This document shows positions 24,334 to 31,790 of a stretch of DNA of 64,000 nt, in pieces. Within the stretch, counting starts at the first letter, position 1, and every line of letters starts with the position of its first letter. The notes beneath the pieces are model-generated. The model made no database searches. It saw only the letters and a program-made list of their open reading frames with translations, and was not told the origin of the DNA. Both the position numbers and the translations under genes were made by a program. The DNA comes from Eubacteriaceae bacterium (GTDB lineage: Bacteria > Bacillota > Clostridia > Lachnospirales > Lachnospiraceae): positions 32,834 to 96,833 of the forward strand of contig CAJSYQ010000012.1 of the NCBI GenBank assembly GCA_910574015.1, given 5' to 3'.

Positions 24334-24783
24334 TTGAATAAGCTGGTGGAATTGATAAAGAAATTATATTATAATGAGACGATGCGTTATTTATTTATCG
24401 GTGGATGCACTACACTGGTAAATCTTATTGCATTTGCCGTATTTTGTGATGTGATGGGTATGGATGTCACTCTGGGCAATGTCCTGTCTATTATTCTTGC
24501 TATCCTATTTGCATATATAACAAATAAGATCTTTGTTTTTTCTTCCAGAACAAATGGAATAAAGGAGATGTTTTCGGAATTCTGCCGTTTCGTGGGCGGC
24601 CGTCTGTCTACTATGGCGATTGAAGTGGGAGGGGTTTATCTGATCCATAATATGATGGGACAGCCAAAGATGGCTGCAAAACTGGTTACGCAGATTCTTG
24701 TTATTATCGGGAATTATTTTATCAGTAAATTCTTTGTATTCCGCAATAGACAGGGAGAGTGCCATACGCCGGATTCTGAGTGA
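24334..24783 (+). CDS. GtrA-family membrane protein
   Basis: About 149 residues and four predicted helices, with 'MRYLFIGGCTTLVNLIAFAV', 'ILFAYITNKIFVFSS' and 'IGNYFISKFFVFRN', the repeated GtrA signature in which a helix ends in 'NK.FVF'. Probable flippase partner of the upstream GtrB-like enzyme. The TTG at 24334 is taken as start: AAGGAG ends 9 bp upstream and the codon lies 4 bp after the preceding stop. The alternative ATG at 24301 overlaps the upstream gene by 29 bp and has a weak ribosome binding site. Convergent with the next gene; 16 bp between stops. Confidence 0.8.
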   Translation: MNKLVELIKKLYYNETMRYLFIGGCTTLVNLIAFAVFCDVMGMDVTLGNVLSIILAILFAYITNKIFVFSSRTNGIKEMFSEFCRFVGGRLSTMAIEVGGVYLIHNMMGQPKMAAKLVTQILVIIGNYFISKFFVFRNRQGECHTPDSE

Positions 24784-24799
24784 TGTGCTGCTGACATAA

Positions 24800-25900
24800 C
24801 TACCGCCTCCGGAATACCCACTCACGCTGGATCTGGAAGCTCAGTGCAAACAGAAGCGTATCGATAATACATTTGCGCACGGTCCGGTAAACGATAAAGC
24901 CCAGCAGATGATCCACCAGGAGCCAGGACAGGATCAGCTGGACGATGCAGAGGATATAATACCGCACAAGGATCGAAGGGGACTTGGAATCGTTTTTAAA
25001 TACCTGGTTTTTATTTATGAAGAAGTTGTACAGGGAGCTGACCAGACGTGAGATCACGGTGCGCATCAGGGTCAGCAGCGACCCGCCGAAAACGGCATTT
25101 CGGAAGATCAGCACATCCTCTGGAATGACCGGACGGAGCAGGAAACCAAGCAGATAGAAGAGCGCGATATCAATGACAAAGCTCGACAGGGAACTGAGCA
25201 TGAATTTCAGGAATACCTTGTAGATACGGATGGAATCCAGAAAGGGATTGAAATGCGAGCTTTCGTTTCCCTCCAGGTATATCGTGTGCATGGGAAATTC
25301 TTTTACCGGAATCTGGTATTCTCTGGCGGCAATGAGCATGTTCATCTCATATTCGAAACGTTCTCCCTTGACTGCCACAAACCGGCTGGCCAGCAGGGGG
25401 ACAGGCAGGCCGCGGAGACCTGTCTGGGTATCGGATACCCGGATGCCGCAGAGCAGGTGGATGACCTTCCGGGTGAAGTTATTGCCAAAGCGGCTGCGCC
25501 AAGGAATGGAAGGATCATTGAACTGGCGGCAGCCAAGGATCAGCTTGTCTGGATTTTCGGAAGTCAGCCGGGCGCAGGTATCGATATCCTCCAGGATATG
25601 CTGGCCGTCACAGTCTACGGTGACGGCGCCGGTAATGTCCGGGCAGTTGTCCAGGATATGGTTGAAAGCGGATTTCAGCGCCATTCCCTTACCGAAGTTG
25701 ACAACATGCCGGATGATCTTACAACCATACCGTTCCTTGCATTCCCTGAAGAATCTGCGGTTTTCTATTTTGCTGCCATCGTCTGTCAAAATGATGTTGG
25801 CAAATCCATGCTCCCTCAGTTCCCGGACCAGGTCAACCATCCGCTGATCCGGATCCAGTGCGGGAATGACAATGGCGGTAGTTTCTTTGTAGGTATCCAC
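24800..25900 (-). CDS. GtrB-GtrA fusion: GT2 glycosyltransferase with C-terminal GtrA domain
   Basis: About 366 residues. The N-terminal 220 residues are a GT2 domain of the dolichol-phosphate mannose synthase type ('AIVIPALDPDQRM', 'LTDDGSK', 'VTVDCDGQH'). The C-terminal 140 residues are a GtrA-like four-helix domain ('SFVIDIALFYLLGFLL', 'LYNFFINKNQVFKN'). A single chain thus makes and possibly flips the lipid-linked sugar. The longest frame starts with ATG at 25924. The GTG at 25900 is preferred because GGGAGG lies 7 bases before it and the -10 box at 25937-25942 would leave an ATG 25924 mRNA with only a few leader bases. Confidence 0.8.
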   Translation of the reverse strand: MDTYKETTAIVIPALDPDQRMVDLVRELREHGFANIILTDDGSKIENRRFFRECKERYGCKIIRHVVNFGKGMALKSAFNHILDNCPDITGAVTVDCDGQHILEDIDTCARLTSENPDKLILGCRQFNDPSIPWRSRFGNNFTRKVIHLLCGIRVSDTQTGLRGLPVPLLASRFVAVKGERFEYEMNMLIAAREYQIPVKEFPMHTIYLEGNESSHFNPFLDSIRIYKVFLKFMLSSLSSFVIDIALFYLLGFLLRPVIPEDVLIFRNAVFGGSLLTLMRTVISRLVSSLYNFFINKNQVFKNDSKSPSILVRYYILCIVQLILSWLLVDHLLGFIVYRTVRKCIIDTLLFALSFQIQREWVFRRR

Positions 25901-25936
25901 TCTGCAGCCTCCCATATCCATCATAATCTTTCTCTA

Positions 25937-25965
25937 AGTATAATCGTTTTTCCCATCCAGTTCAA
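25937..25965 (-). promoter_or_regulatory. Sigma-A-like promoter of the GtrB-GtrA fusion gene
   Basis: On the minus strand TTGAAC (25965-25960), 17 bp, TATACT (25942-25937). The predicted start of transcription near 25930 supports the GTG start at 25900. Confidence 0.75.
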
Positions 25966-25974
25966 GTCTTTTTC

Positions 25975-26004
25975 TTGCGTCCTCCCGATACCTTATGCTA
26001 CAAT
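25975..26004 (+). promoter_or_regulatory. Extended -10 promoter of the GT2-LicD operon
   Basis: TTGCGT (25975-25980), 18 bp, TACAAT (25999-26004) preceded by TGc. It lies 20 bp before the ATG at 26024 and is back to back with the minus-strand promoter. Confidence 0.65.
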
Positions 26005-26023
26005 GGGAAAATGGAGGAATATT

Positions 26024-27082
26024 ATGAATGTATCAGTTTGTGTAGTGGCGTATAACGAGGAAAAGAGCCTGCCGGGCCTTCTGCAGGATATCATGAGACA
26101 GACATATCCCCATTCACAAATGGAGATTGTTCTTGTGGACAGCTGTTCTGCCGACAGGACCAGAGAGATTATGGAGCAATTTGCCGCAGAACAGTCAGGG
26201 GACTTTATTGATATCCAGATAGTGGAGAATCCAGGGCGTATCCAGAGCTCCGGGTGGAATGAGGCGCTGGTGCATTTTACTACAGAGGTTATTATCCGGG
26301 TGGATGCCCACAGCCATATTCCGAAGGATTTTGTGGAGAAAAATGCTGCGAACCTGGAGACGGGAGAGAAGATCTCCGGCGGCGTCCGCCCGGTGCTGGC
26401 GGAGGAGGATTCCGGCTGGGGGAGGACGCTTCTGCTGGCGGAGGAATCCATGTTTGGCAGCAGCATTTCTTCCTTTCGCAGAAAGGGGGAGAGGGCCTAT
26501 GTGAAATCTTTCTTTCACGGGGCTTACCGCAGAGAGGTATTCGAGAGGGCGGGAGGGTTCCGTGAGGATCTGGGAAGGACGGAGGACAATGAACTGCATT
26601 ACCGGCTGCGGCGGTGCGGTTACCGTCTGTGCATGTCACCGGATATTATTTCCTATCAGTACATTCGTCCGACGCTTCGGAAGATGTGCCGTCAGAAATG
26701 CGGAAACGGCTATTGGATCGGTCTTACTTCCGGTGTGTGCCCGGGCTGCCTGTCACTGTATCATTTTGTGCCGGGGGCGTTTGCGGCGGGCATTCTCCTG
26801 ACTACTGCGCTGGCCCTGCTGGGATTCCCACAGCTTTCTTTTATAATGTGGGGCTTATACTGGCTGCTGGCGGCAGTCATGGCAGTTCTGGCCGTCCGTG
26901 GGGAACGTTTTCAGGGAAGCTTTCTGCTGCTCCCCTTCCTGTTCTTCCTTCTCCATATCAGTTATGGGGCAGGGACTCTGGCTGGGCTGGTGAAAATGCC
27001 CTTCTGGAGAGGAGCCCACAGGGAGTGCGGATCGGTAGAACGGGTAAAGGAGAAAATGAGAGATGGAAGAACAACTGCATAA
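26024..27082 (+). CDS. Family 2 glycosyltransferase with membrane C-terminus (ExoA-like)
   Basis: 352 residues. GT-A domain with 'VCVVAYNEEKSLPGLLQD', 'LVDSCSADRT' and 'RVDAHSHIPKDFV', where the metal-binding Asp is in 'VDAH', and a downstream 'GRTEDNELHYRLRRCGY' acceptor loop. Three or so C-terminal membrane helices (about 250-330) resemble succinoglycan-type ExoA transferases. The open frame runs 770 bases further upstream, but that part is the shadow of the minus-strand fusion gene. The ATG at 26024 has GGAGG 6 bases upstream and directly follows the promoter. It overlaps the first LicD gene by 20 bp. Donor and acceptor sugars unknown. Confidence 0.82.
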   Translation: MNVSVCVVAYNEEKSLPGLLQDIMRQTYPHSQMEIVLVDSCSADRTREIMEQFAAEQSGDFIDIQIVENPGRIQSSGWNEALVHFTTEVIIRVDAHSHIPKDFVEKNAANLETGEKISGGVRPVLAEEDSGWGRTLLLAEESMFGSSISSFRRKGERAYVKSFFHGAYRREVFERAGGFREDLGRTEDNELHYRLRRCGYRLCMSPDIISYQYIRPTLRKMCRQKCGNGYWIGLTSGVCPGCLSLYHFVPGAFAAGILLTTALALLGFPQLSFIMWGLYWLLAAVMAVLAVRGERFQGSFLLLPFLFFLLHISYGAGTLAGLVKMPFWRGAHRECGSVERVKEKMRDGRTTA

Positions 27083-27944
27083 ATATACGGAGGAACAGTT
27101 AAAGGGGATGCAGAGGGTGAACCTTGCAATGGCGGGAGTCTTCTTTGCGTTCTGTAAAGAGAGGGGGCTTACGGCTTATCTCTGCGGGGGAGGATGTATC
27201 GGCTCCCAGCGTCACGGCGGATTTATTCCATGGGATGATGATCTGGATTTCTTTATGCCCCGGGTGGATTATGAGCGGTTTGTGGCGGAGTGGGGAGAAT
27301 ATGAGCCGGGAAGGGATCTGGCATTATCGGTTCAGAACAGAGATTACACGGACCACAATCTTTTCGCCACGCTGCGGAATCGGAACACCACCTATATTAA
27401 GCCCTATCAGAAGGATCTGGATATCGTACATGGCGTACAGCTGGATATCCTGCCGCTGGACGGGTATCCGGATTCCCGGTGGCAGAGGAGGAAACAGTGC
27501 ATGTGGGCGCTGGTCTATTCCCTTTTCTGTGCCCAGATGGTGCCGGAAAACCATGGAGGTATCATGGCATGGGGCAGCAGGATTCTTCTGGGGATCTTCC
27601 GGGGGCGCAGGCTGCGGTATAAGATCTGGTCTCTGGCGAAGCGGAAGATGACGAAATATAGAATAGCCGACTGCAGCGGGCTCACAGAACTTTGTTCCGG
27701 GCCGGGTTATATGAAGAACTGGTATGATAAAAATTGGTTTGCCAGCTATACCGAGGTACCCTTTGAGGACAGGACAATGCCCATTCCGGTGGGATATGAT
27801 GCCTATCTGAGGACTGTCTTTGGGGATTATATGCAGCTGCCGCCGGAGGAGGACCGGGCAGCGCATCACGACTGCATTTATCTGGATCTTGACACGCCCT
27901 ATACAGAGTACAAAGGAATTTATTATTGCAGGGAAAGAGACTGA
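27063..27944 (+). CDS. LicD family phosphotransferase, first copy
   Basis: 293 residues, one LicD domain. 'LTAYLCGGGCIGSQRHGGFI' followed by 'PWDDDLDFFMPR' is the nucleotidyltransferase-fold core with metal-binding Asp residues, and 'IVHGVQLDILPLDGYP' is the second conserved block. LicD proteins transfer phosphorylcholine or, in related groups, polyol phosphates onto glycans. Here, with CDP-ribitol genes nearby, a ribitol- or glycerol-phosphate or choline substituent is possible (inference). It ends with TGA directly before the ATG of a second LicD gene. Confidence 0.85.
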   Translation: MEEQLHKYTEEQLKGMQRVNLAMAGVFFAFCKERGLTAYLCGGGCIGSQRHGGFIPWDDDLDFFMPRVDYERFVAEWGEYEPGRDLALSVQNRDYTDHNLFATLRNRNTTYIKPYQKDLDIVHGVQLDILPLDGYPDSRWQRRKQCMWALVYSLFCAQMVPENHGGIMAWGSRILLGIFRGRRLRYKIWSLAKRKMTKYRIADCSGLTELCSGPGYMKNWYDKNWFASYTEVPFEDRTMPIPVGYDAYLRTVFGDYMQLPPEEDRAAHHDCIYLDLDTPYTEYKGIYYCRERD

Positions 27945-28841
27945 ATGGAGAGAGATATGGAACAGAGGGAAGTAGACTTAAAGAAGCTGCAGCAAAAATG
28001 TCTGGAGATCGCTCTTGTGTTTAAAGAGTTTTGCGAGAGACACGGGCTTTTGTTTTATCTATGCGGAGGCGGCTGTATCGGTGCCGTTCGGCACAAAGGA
28101 TTTGTGCCCTGGGACGATGATCTCGATGTCTTTATGCCGAGAGAGGACTATGAGAAGATGTGCAGGCTCTGGGTAGAGGAGATGGATCAGGATAAATACC
28201 GTCTGAGCCGTACCGGACCGGAAAATTTTGAGCGCTCCCAGCTGACGGCCATCACTGATGAGGACACTACGTTTATCAAGGAGCGGCAGATGGATCTGGA
28301 TACAGCCCATGGAGTGCGGCTTGAGGTTCTTCCGCTGGACGGCTGTCCGTCAGGGAGGCTTCGGAGGAAGCTGCAGCTGTTCTGGGGACTTGTGTACCAG
28401 ATTTACATCAATCAGGAGCCGCCCACCAGTAAGGGGAAGCTTTTAGAGTGGGCAGGACGCATAATGCTGGCCCTGCGGCCGGGGTGGAGGCGCCGGTACA
28501 GGACGGCGATGTTTGCGGAGAGGAGGATGACAAAATATCCGATTGCTGAATGCAGTCATATTACCGAACTCTGTGTGAGATTTAATTATATGGTGAATGA
28601 ATACCCGAAGGAAATATTTGCTTCGGCTGTATATAAGGAATTTGAGGGAGAACTGCTGCCGGTGCCGGCCGGATACGACGCTTACCTGCGCATGGCCTTC
28701 GGTGATTATATGCAGATGCCGCCGGAGGAGTCGCAGATTCCCTCCCATGATGCGGTTTGTATCGATCTGGAGAATAGTTATAAAGTATATCGGGGAATCT
28801 ATTATCCAAAGGAACGGGGTGAAGAAAGTGAATCGGAATAA
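27945..28841 (+). CDS. LicD family phosphotransferase, second copy
   Basis: 298 residues, paralogous to the preceding gene over its whole length: 'LLFYLCGGGCIGAVRHKGFV', 'PWDDDLDVFMPREDYEKM', 'TAHGVRLEVLPLDGCP' and a shared C-terminus 'YDAYLRMAFGDYMQMPPEE'. The tandem copies presumably arose by duplication and may act on different positions of the repeat unit. It starts immediately after the upstream stop; ATG 27957 with GGAGAG upstream is an equally good start. Its end overlaps the following dehydratase by about 23 bp if that gene starts at 28819. Confidence 0.85.
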   Translation: MERDMEQREVDLKKLQQKCLEIALVFKEFCERHGLLFYLCGGGCIGAVRHKGFVPWDDDLDVFMPREDYEKMCRLWVEEMDQDKYRLSRTGPENFERSQLTAITDEDTTFIKERQMDLDTAHGVRLEVLPLDGCPSGRLRRKLQLFWGLVYQIYINQEPPTSKGKLLEWAGRIMLALRPGWRRRYRTAMFAERRMTKYPIAECSHITELCVRFNYMVNEYPKEIFASAVYKEFEGELLPVPAGYDAYLRMAFGDYMQMPPEESQIPSHDAVCIDLENSYKVYRGIYYPKERGEESESE

Positions 28842-30810
28842 AATGGTGAGAAAGTATATTGAAGAGGGACATATGTCGACGGTTTACCGGGTCCTGCTGG
28901 TGGTATGGGATGCCGTCTGTATCAATGCCTGCTCTTTTATGGCGCTCTTTCTGCGTTATGATCTGAACATAGACCGGTATCTGCGGAGCGGCATCAATGC
29001 AGAGTATCCCCTTGGATATGTGGCGACCCTGCGGGAACTAATGATATTTAATACCATTATGACGCTGGCAGTTTTTGCACTGTTTCGTCTGTATAAGAGC
29101 CTTTGGCGCTATGCCGGCATCAATGAGGTGCTGAGCATCGCCATGGCCTGCGGTGTGGCCGGCGTCCTGCATTTTCTGACGGTCTTTGGAACCTACCACA
29201 AGATGCCGCGGTCCTATTTCCTGATCTATATGCTGCTGTTGTTTATCCTGACGCTGGCGGTTAGATTTTCCTACCGGATCGTGCGGCTGATCTACAAATC
29301 CAACAGCCATGGGAATGGAATGCGCACCACATTGATCATTGGTGCGGGTGAGGCGTGCAATATTGTGATCCGTGAGCTGAAGATGAGTGACAATCTGGAT
29401 AGTCATATATGCGGCATCATCGATGACGATAAGTCCAAGCACGGGACATATATACAGGGGATCCGGGTGCTGGGCGGAAGGGAGGAGATCGTCTCTGTCT
29501 CAGAGGAAAACGAGGTCAATGAGATAATCGTAGCCATGCCAAGTGCGTCAAAAAAACAGATCAGCGAGATTCTGGAGATCTGTCAGCAGACAGGGAGTGA
29601 GCTGAAGATTGTGCCGGGGGTGTACCAGTTCGTGAATGGCGAGGCTGCCATCGAGAAAATCCGTCCGGTGCAGATCGAAGACCTTCTGGGGCGGGAGCCA
29701 GTGAACATCAATCTGGACGCTATTATCAATTATGTGCGGGGGAAAGTGATCCTGGTAACCGGAGGAGGGGGTTCCATCGGCAGTGAGCTGTGCCGGCAGA
29801 TTGCGGCAAACCGTCCTAAGATGCTGATTATATTTGATATCTATGAGAACAATGCCTATGACATTCAGCAGGAGCTTCGACGCAGGTACCCTTCCCTGCA
29901 TCTGGAGGTGCTGATCGGCTCCGTGCGCAACGGTAGCCGGATCAATAAAGTGTTTGAAGACTACCGGCCGGATATCGTCTATCATGCGGCGGCGCACAAG
30001 CATGTGCCGCTGATGGAGGACAGTCCTAATGAGGCGGTGAAAAACAATGTATTCGGAACCTACAAAACAGCGCTGGCTGCCGACAAATATGGCACAAAGA
30101 AATTTGTTTTGATCTCTACAGATAAGGCAGTGAACCCCACGAATATCATGGGGGCCTCCAAACGGATCTGTGAAATGATCGTGCAGGAGCTGAACAAACG
30201 GTCTGCCACTGATTTTGTCGCGGTGCGTTTTGGCAATGTACTGGGGAGCAATGGCAGTGTGATCCCTCTCTTTAAACAGCAGATCGCAGAGGGAGGCCCC
30301 GTGACAGTGACAGATAAGAGGATTATCCGTTACTTTATGACGATCCCGGAGGCGGTTTCCCTTGTGATCCAGGCCGGCGTCCTGGCGAAGGGCGGTGAGA
30401 TCTTCGTTCTGGATATGGGCAATCCAGTGAAGATTGATGATCTGGCAAGAAACCTGATTAAATTATCAGGTTATGTTCCGGATAAGGATATTAAAATCGT
30501 CTATACAGGGCTGCGGCCGGGGGAGAAGCTGTACGAAGAGATGCTGATGGACGAAGAGGGACTTCAGAGCACGGAAAATTCCCTGATCCATATTGGACAA
30601 CCCCTTGTCTTTGACGGAGATGCCTTTCTGGAACGGCTGGGACGGCTCTATAAGGAGGCGTATTCTGAGACGGATAATATGAAAGAGCTGGTGGCAGAAT
30701 TTATTCCCACCTATCATATCAAGGAGGAGGATAAGGAGAGGGAACGCAAAAGGATCGATGAGAAGTATCATGACTTTTATAAAGAAGATCTGGAGATGGA
30801 TGGTGTGTAA
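28819..30810 (+). CDS. FlaA1/CapD/PglF-type UDP-sugar 4,6-dehydratase, membrane-anchored
   Basis: About 663 residues, the long form of the family. Four N-terminal helices (about 20-150) are followed by a CoA-binding-like Rossmann domain ('TTLIIGAGEACNIVI', about 175-290) and a SDR domain (about 310-600) with the NAD motif 'VTGGGGSIGSELCRQI'. The family block 'LISTDKAVNPTNIMGASKRI' is where the catalytic Asp-Lys and the MxxxK replacement for YxxxK lie. These enzymes convert UDP-GlcNAc to 4-keto-6-deoxy intermediates for bacillosamine, QuiNAc or FucNAc-type sugars. The start is uncertain: GTG 28819 has AAAGGA 5 bases upstream, while ATG 28843 follows the LicD stop. Longer frames upstream are a shadow of licD. 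Confidence 0.88.
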   Translation: MKKVNRNKMVRKYIEEGHMSTVYRVLLVVWDAVCINACSFMALFLRYDLNIDRYLRSGINAEYPLGYVATLRELMIFNTIMTLAVFALFRLYKSLWRYAGINEVLSIAMACGVAGVLHFLTVFGTYHKMPRSYFLIYMLLLFILTLAVRFSYRIVRLIYKSNSHGNGMRTTLIIGAGEACNIVIRELKMSDNLDSHICGIIDDDKSKHGTYIQGIRVLGGREEIVSVSEENEVNEIIVAMPSASKKQISEILEICQQTGSELKIVPGVYQFVNGEAAIEKIRPVQIEDLLGREPVNINLDAIINYVRGKVILVTGGGGSIGSELCRQIAANRPKMLIIFDIYENNAYDIQQELRRRYPSLHLEVLIGSVRNGSRINKVFEDYRPDIVYHAAAHKHVPLMEDSPNEAVKNNVFGTYKTALAADKYGTKKFVLISTDKAVNPTNIMGASKRICEMIVQELNKRSATDFVAVRFGNVLGSNGSVIPLFKQQIAEGGPVTVTDKRIIRYFMTIPEAVSLVIQAGVLAKGGEIFVLDMGNPVKIDDLARNLIKLSGYVPDKDIKIVYTGLRPGEKLYEEMLMDEEGLQSTENSLIHIGQPLVFDGDAFLERLGRLYKEAYSETDNMKELVAEFIPTYHIKEEDKERERKRIDEKYHDFYKEDLEMDGV

Positions 30811-31790
30811 TGGATAATGCAAATAGCAGGGATAGTCTGTCAAAGGCAGTGACAACGTCTGTCAATGGCCTATTTATCATGATAGTTTTCTTTAGCCATG
30901 TACAGCAGTATATCAGACTTCCGGCACCGGTACACAGTGTAACGGCGGGACTGGGACAACTGATGGTGGCGATGTTTCTCTTCTATTCAGGATATGGTGT
31001 GGGATCCTCCATCCATAAAAAGGGTATGGAGTATGTACACGGGATGCCGAGGCGGCGTATCCTTCAGGTACTGGGCCGTTTCATTCCGGCTGTCCTTCTC
31101 TATGCTCTGGTTGATCTTGCCTGCGGCATTACCTTTACCGGCAGGAAATTGCTGTACTCGCTGGTGGGATGGGACAGTCTGGGGAACAGCAACTGGTATA
31201 TATTTGTGATTCTCAGTCTGTACCTGGCGACATGGCTTGCCTGTGAGATCTGCGGAAAGCTGGTGGATGAAGGGCGCCGGGAGACGGTTTCTTTTCTCCT
31301 TTTGGGAGCCTTGTCAGCCGTGCTTTTTCTCTTTCTGCATGAGACAAAGGAGAGCTGGTGGTACAATACGCTGTCGGCATATCCTTTTGGTTATCTTGCG
31401 GCGCTGACCAGGGAGAAATGGGAGAGGCTGCTGGACAGAAAATCTCTCTGGGCGGGCACCAGTCTTGTGCTCTTTTTTCTTATATTGTTTCTCCGCCCTG
31501 TTTCCTCACATGCATCCCTGCATCTGCTTATGACGGTACTGTTCTGCGCACTGATATTGTGTCTCACAAAAAAAGTACCGGTGTATCATCCGGTACTTTA
31601 CTGGCTGGGAAAGCATCTGTTTGAAATTTATATACTGATGCGGATCCCTATGATCCTGCTGCGACAGATGGCAGTGACATGGACACAGGAGCCGTTGGTG
31701 TTTACCTTGATCAGTCTGGCTGTGACGCTTCTTCTGGCATATCTATATCACAGGATTTATGAGTTTTTCGCATCCCTTTTGGCGCGGTAG
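30810..31790 (+). CDS. Acyltransferase-3 family membrane O-acyltransferase
   Basis: 326 residues with about ten predicted helices. The N-terminus 'SKAVTTSVNGLFIMIVFFSH' is typical of this family in Firmicutes surface loci, with the conserved His after helix 1. 'LGNSNWYIFVILSLYLA' and 'YWLGKHLFEIYILMRIPMI' are later family landmarks. Such proteins acetylate hydroxyls of exported glycans. Its ATG shares one base with the dehydratase stop (TAATG), so it is the last gene of the GT2-LicD operon. Its 3' end overlaps convergent typA by 34 bp, and an inverted repeat within it (31572-31599) looks like the typA terminator. Confidence 0.8.
   Translation: MDNANSRDSLSKAVTTSVNGLFIMIVFFSHVQQYIRLPAPVHSVTAGLGQLMVAMFLFYSGYGVGSSIHKKGMEYVHGMPRRRILQVLGRFIPAVLLYALVDLACGITFTGRKLLYSLVGWDSLGNSNWYIFVILSLYLATWLACEICGKLVDEGRRETVSFLLLGALSAVLFLFLHETKESWWYNTLSAYPFGYLAALTREKWERLLDRKSLWAGTSLVLFFLILFLRPVSSHASLHLLMTVLFCALILCLTKKVPVYHPVLYWLGKHLFEIYILMRIPMILLRQMAVTWTQEPLVFTLISLAVTLLLAYLYHRIYEFFASLLAR
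31572..31599 (-). terminator. Intrinsic terminator of typA inside the opposing gene
   Basis: Arms AAAGTACCGG (31572-31581) and CCGGTACTTT (31590-31599) form a perfect 10-bp stem with an 8-base loop. Read on the minus strand the stem is followed by TTTT TTTG-like U-rich sequence, so it is a canonical terminator about 160 bp after the typA stop. It lies wholly within the coding sequence of the acyltransferase gene. Confidence 0.75.

Noticed and set aside
25253..26023. 770-base upstream extension of the glycosyltransferase frame at 26024
   Set aside because: It lies antisense to the GtrB-GtrA fusion gene. The conserved GT2 start, ribosome binding site and promoter all point to 26024.
28597..28818. 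Extended N-terminus of the FlaA1-type dehydratase frame
   Set aside because: It overlaps the second licD gene in another frame and has no family similarity.
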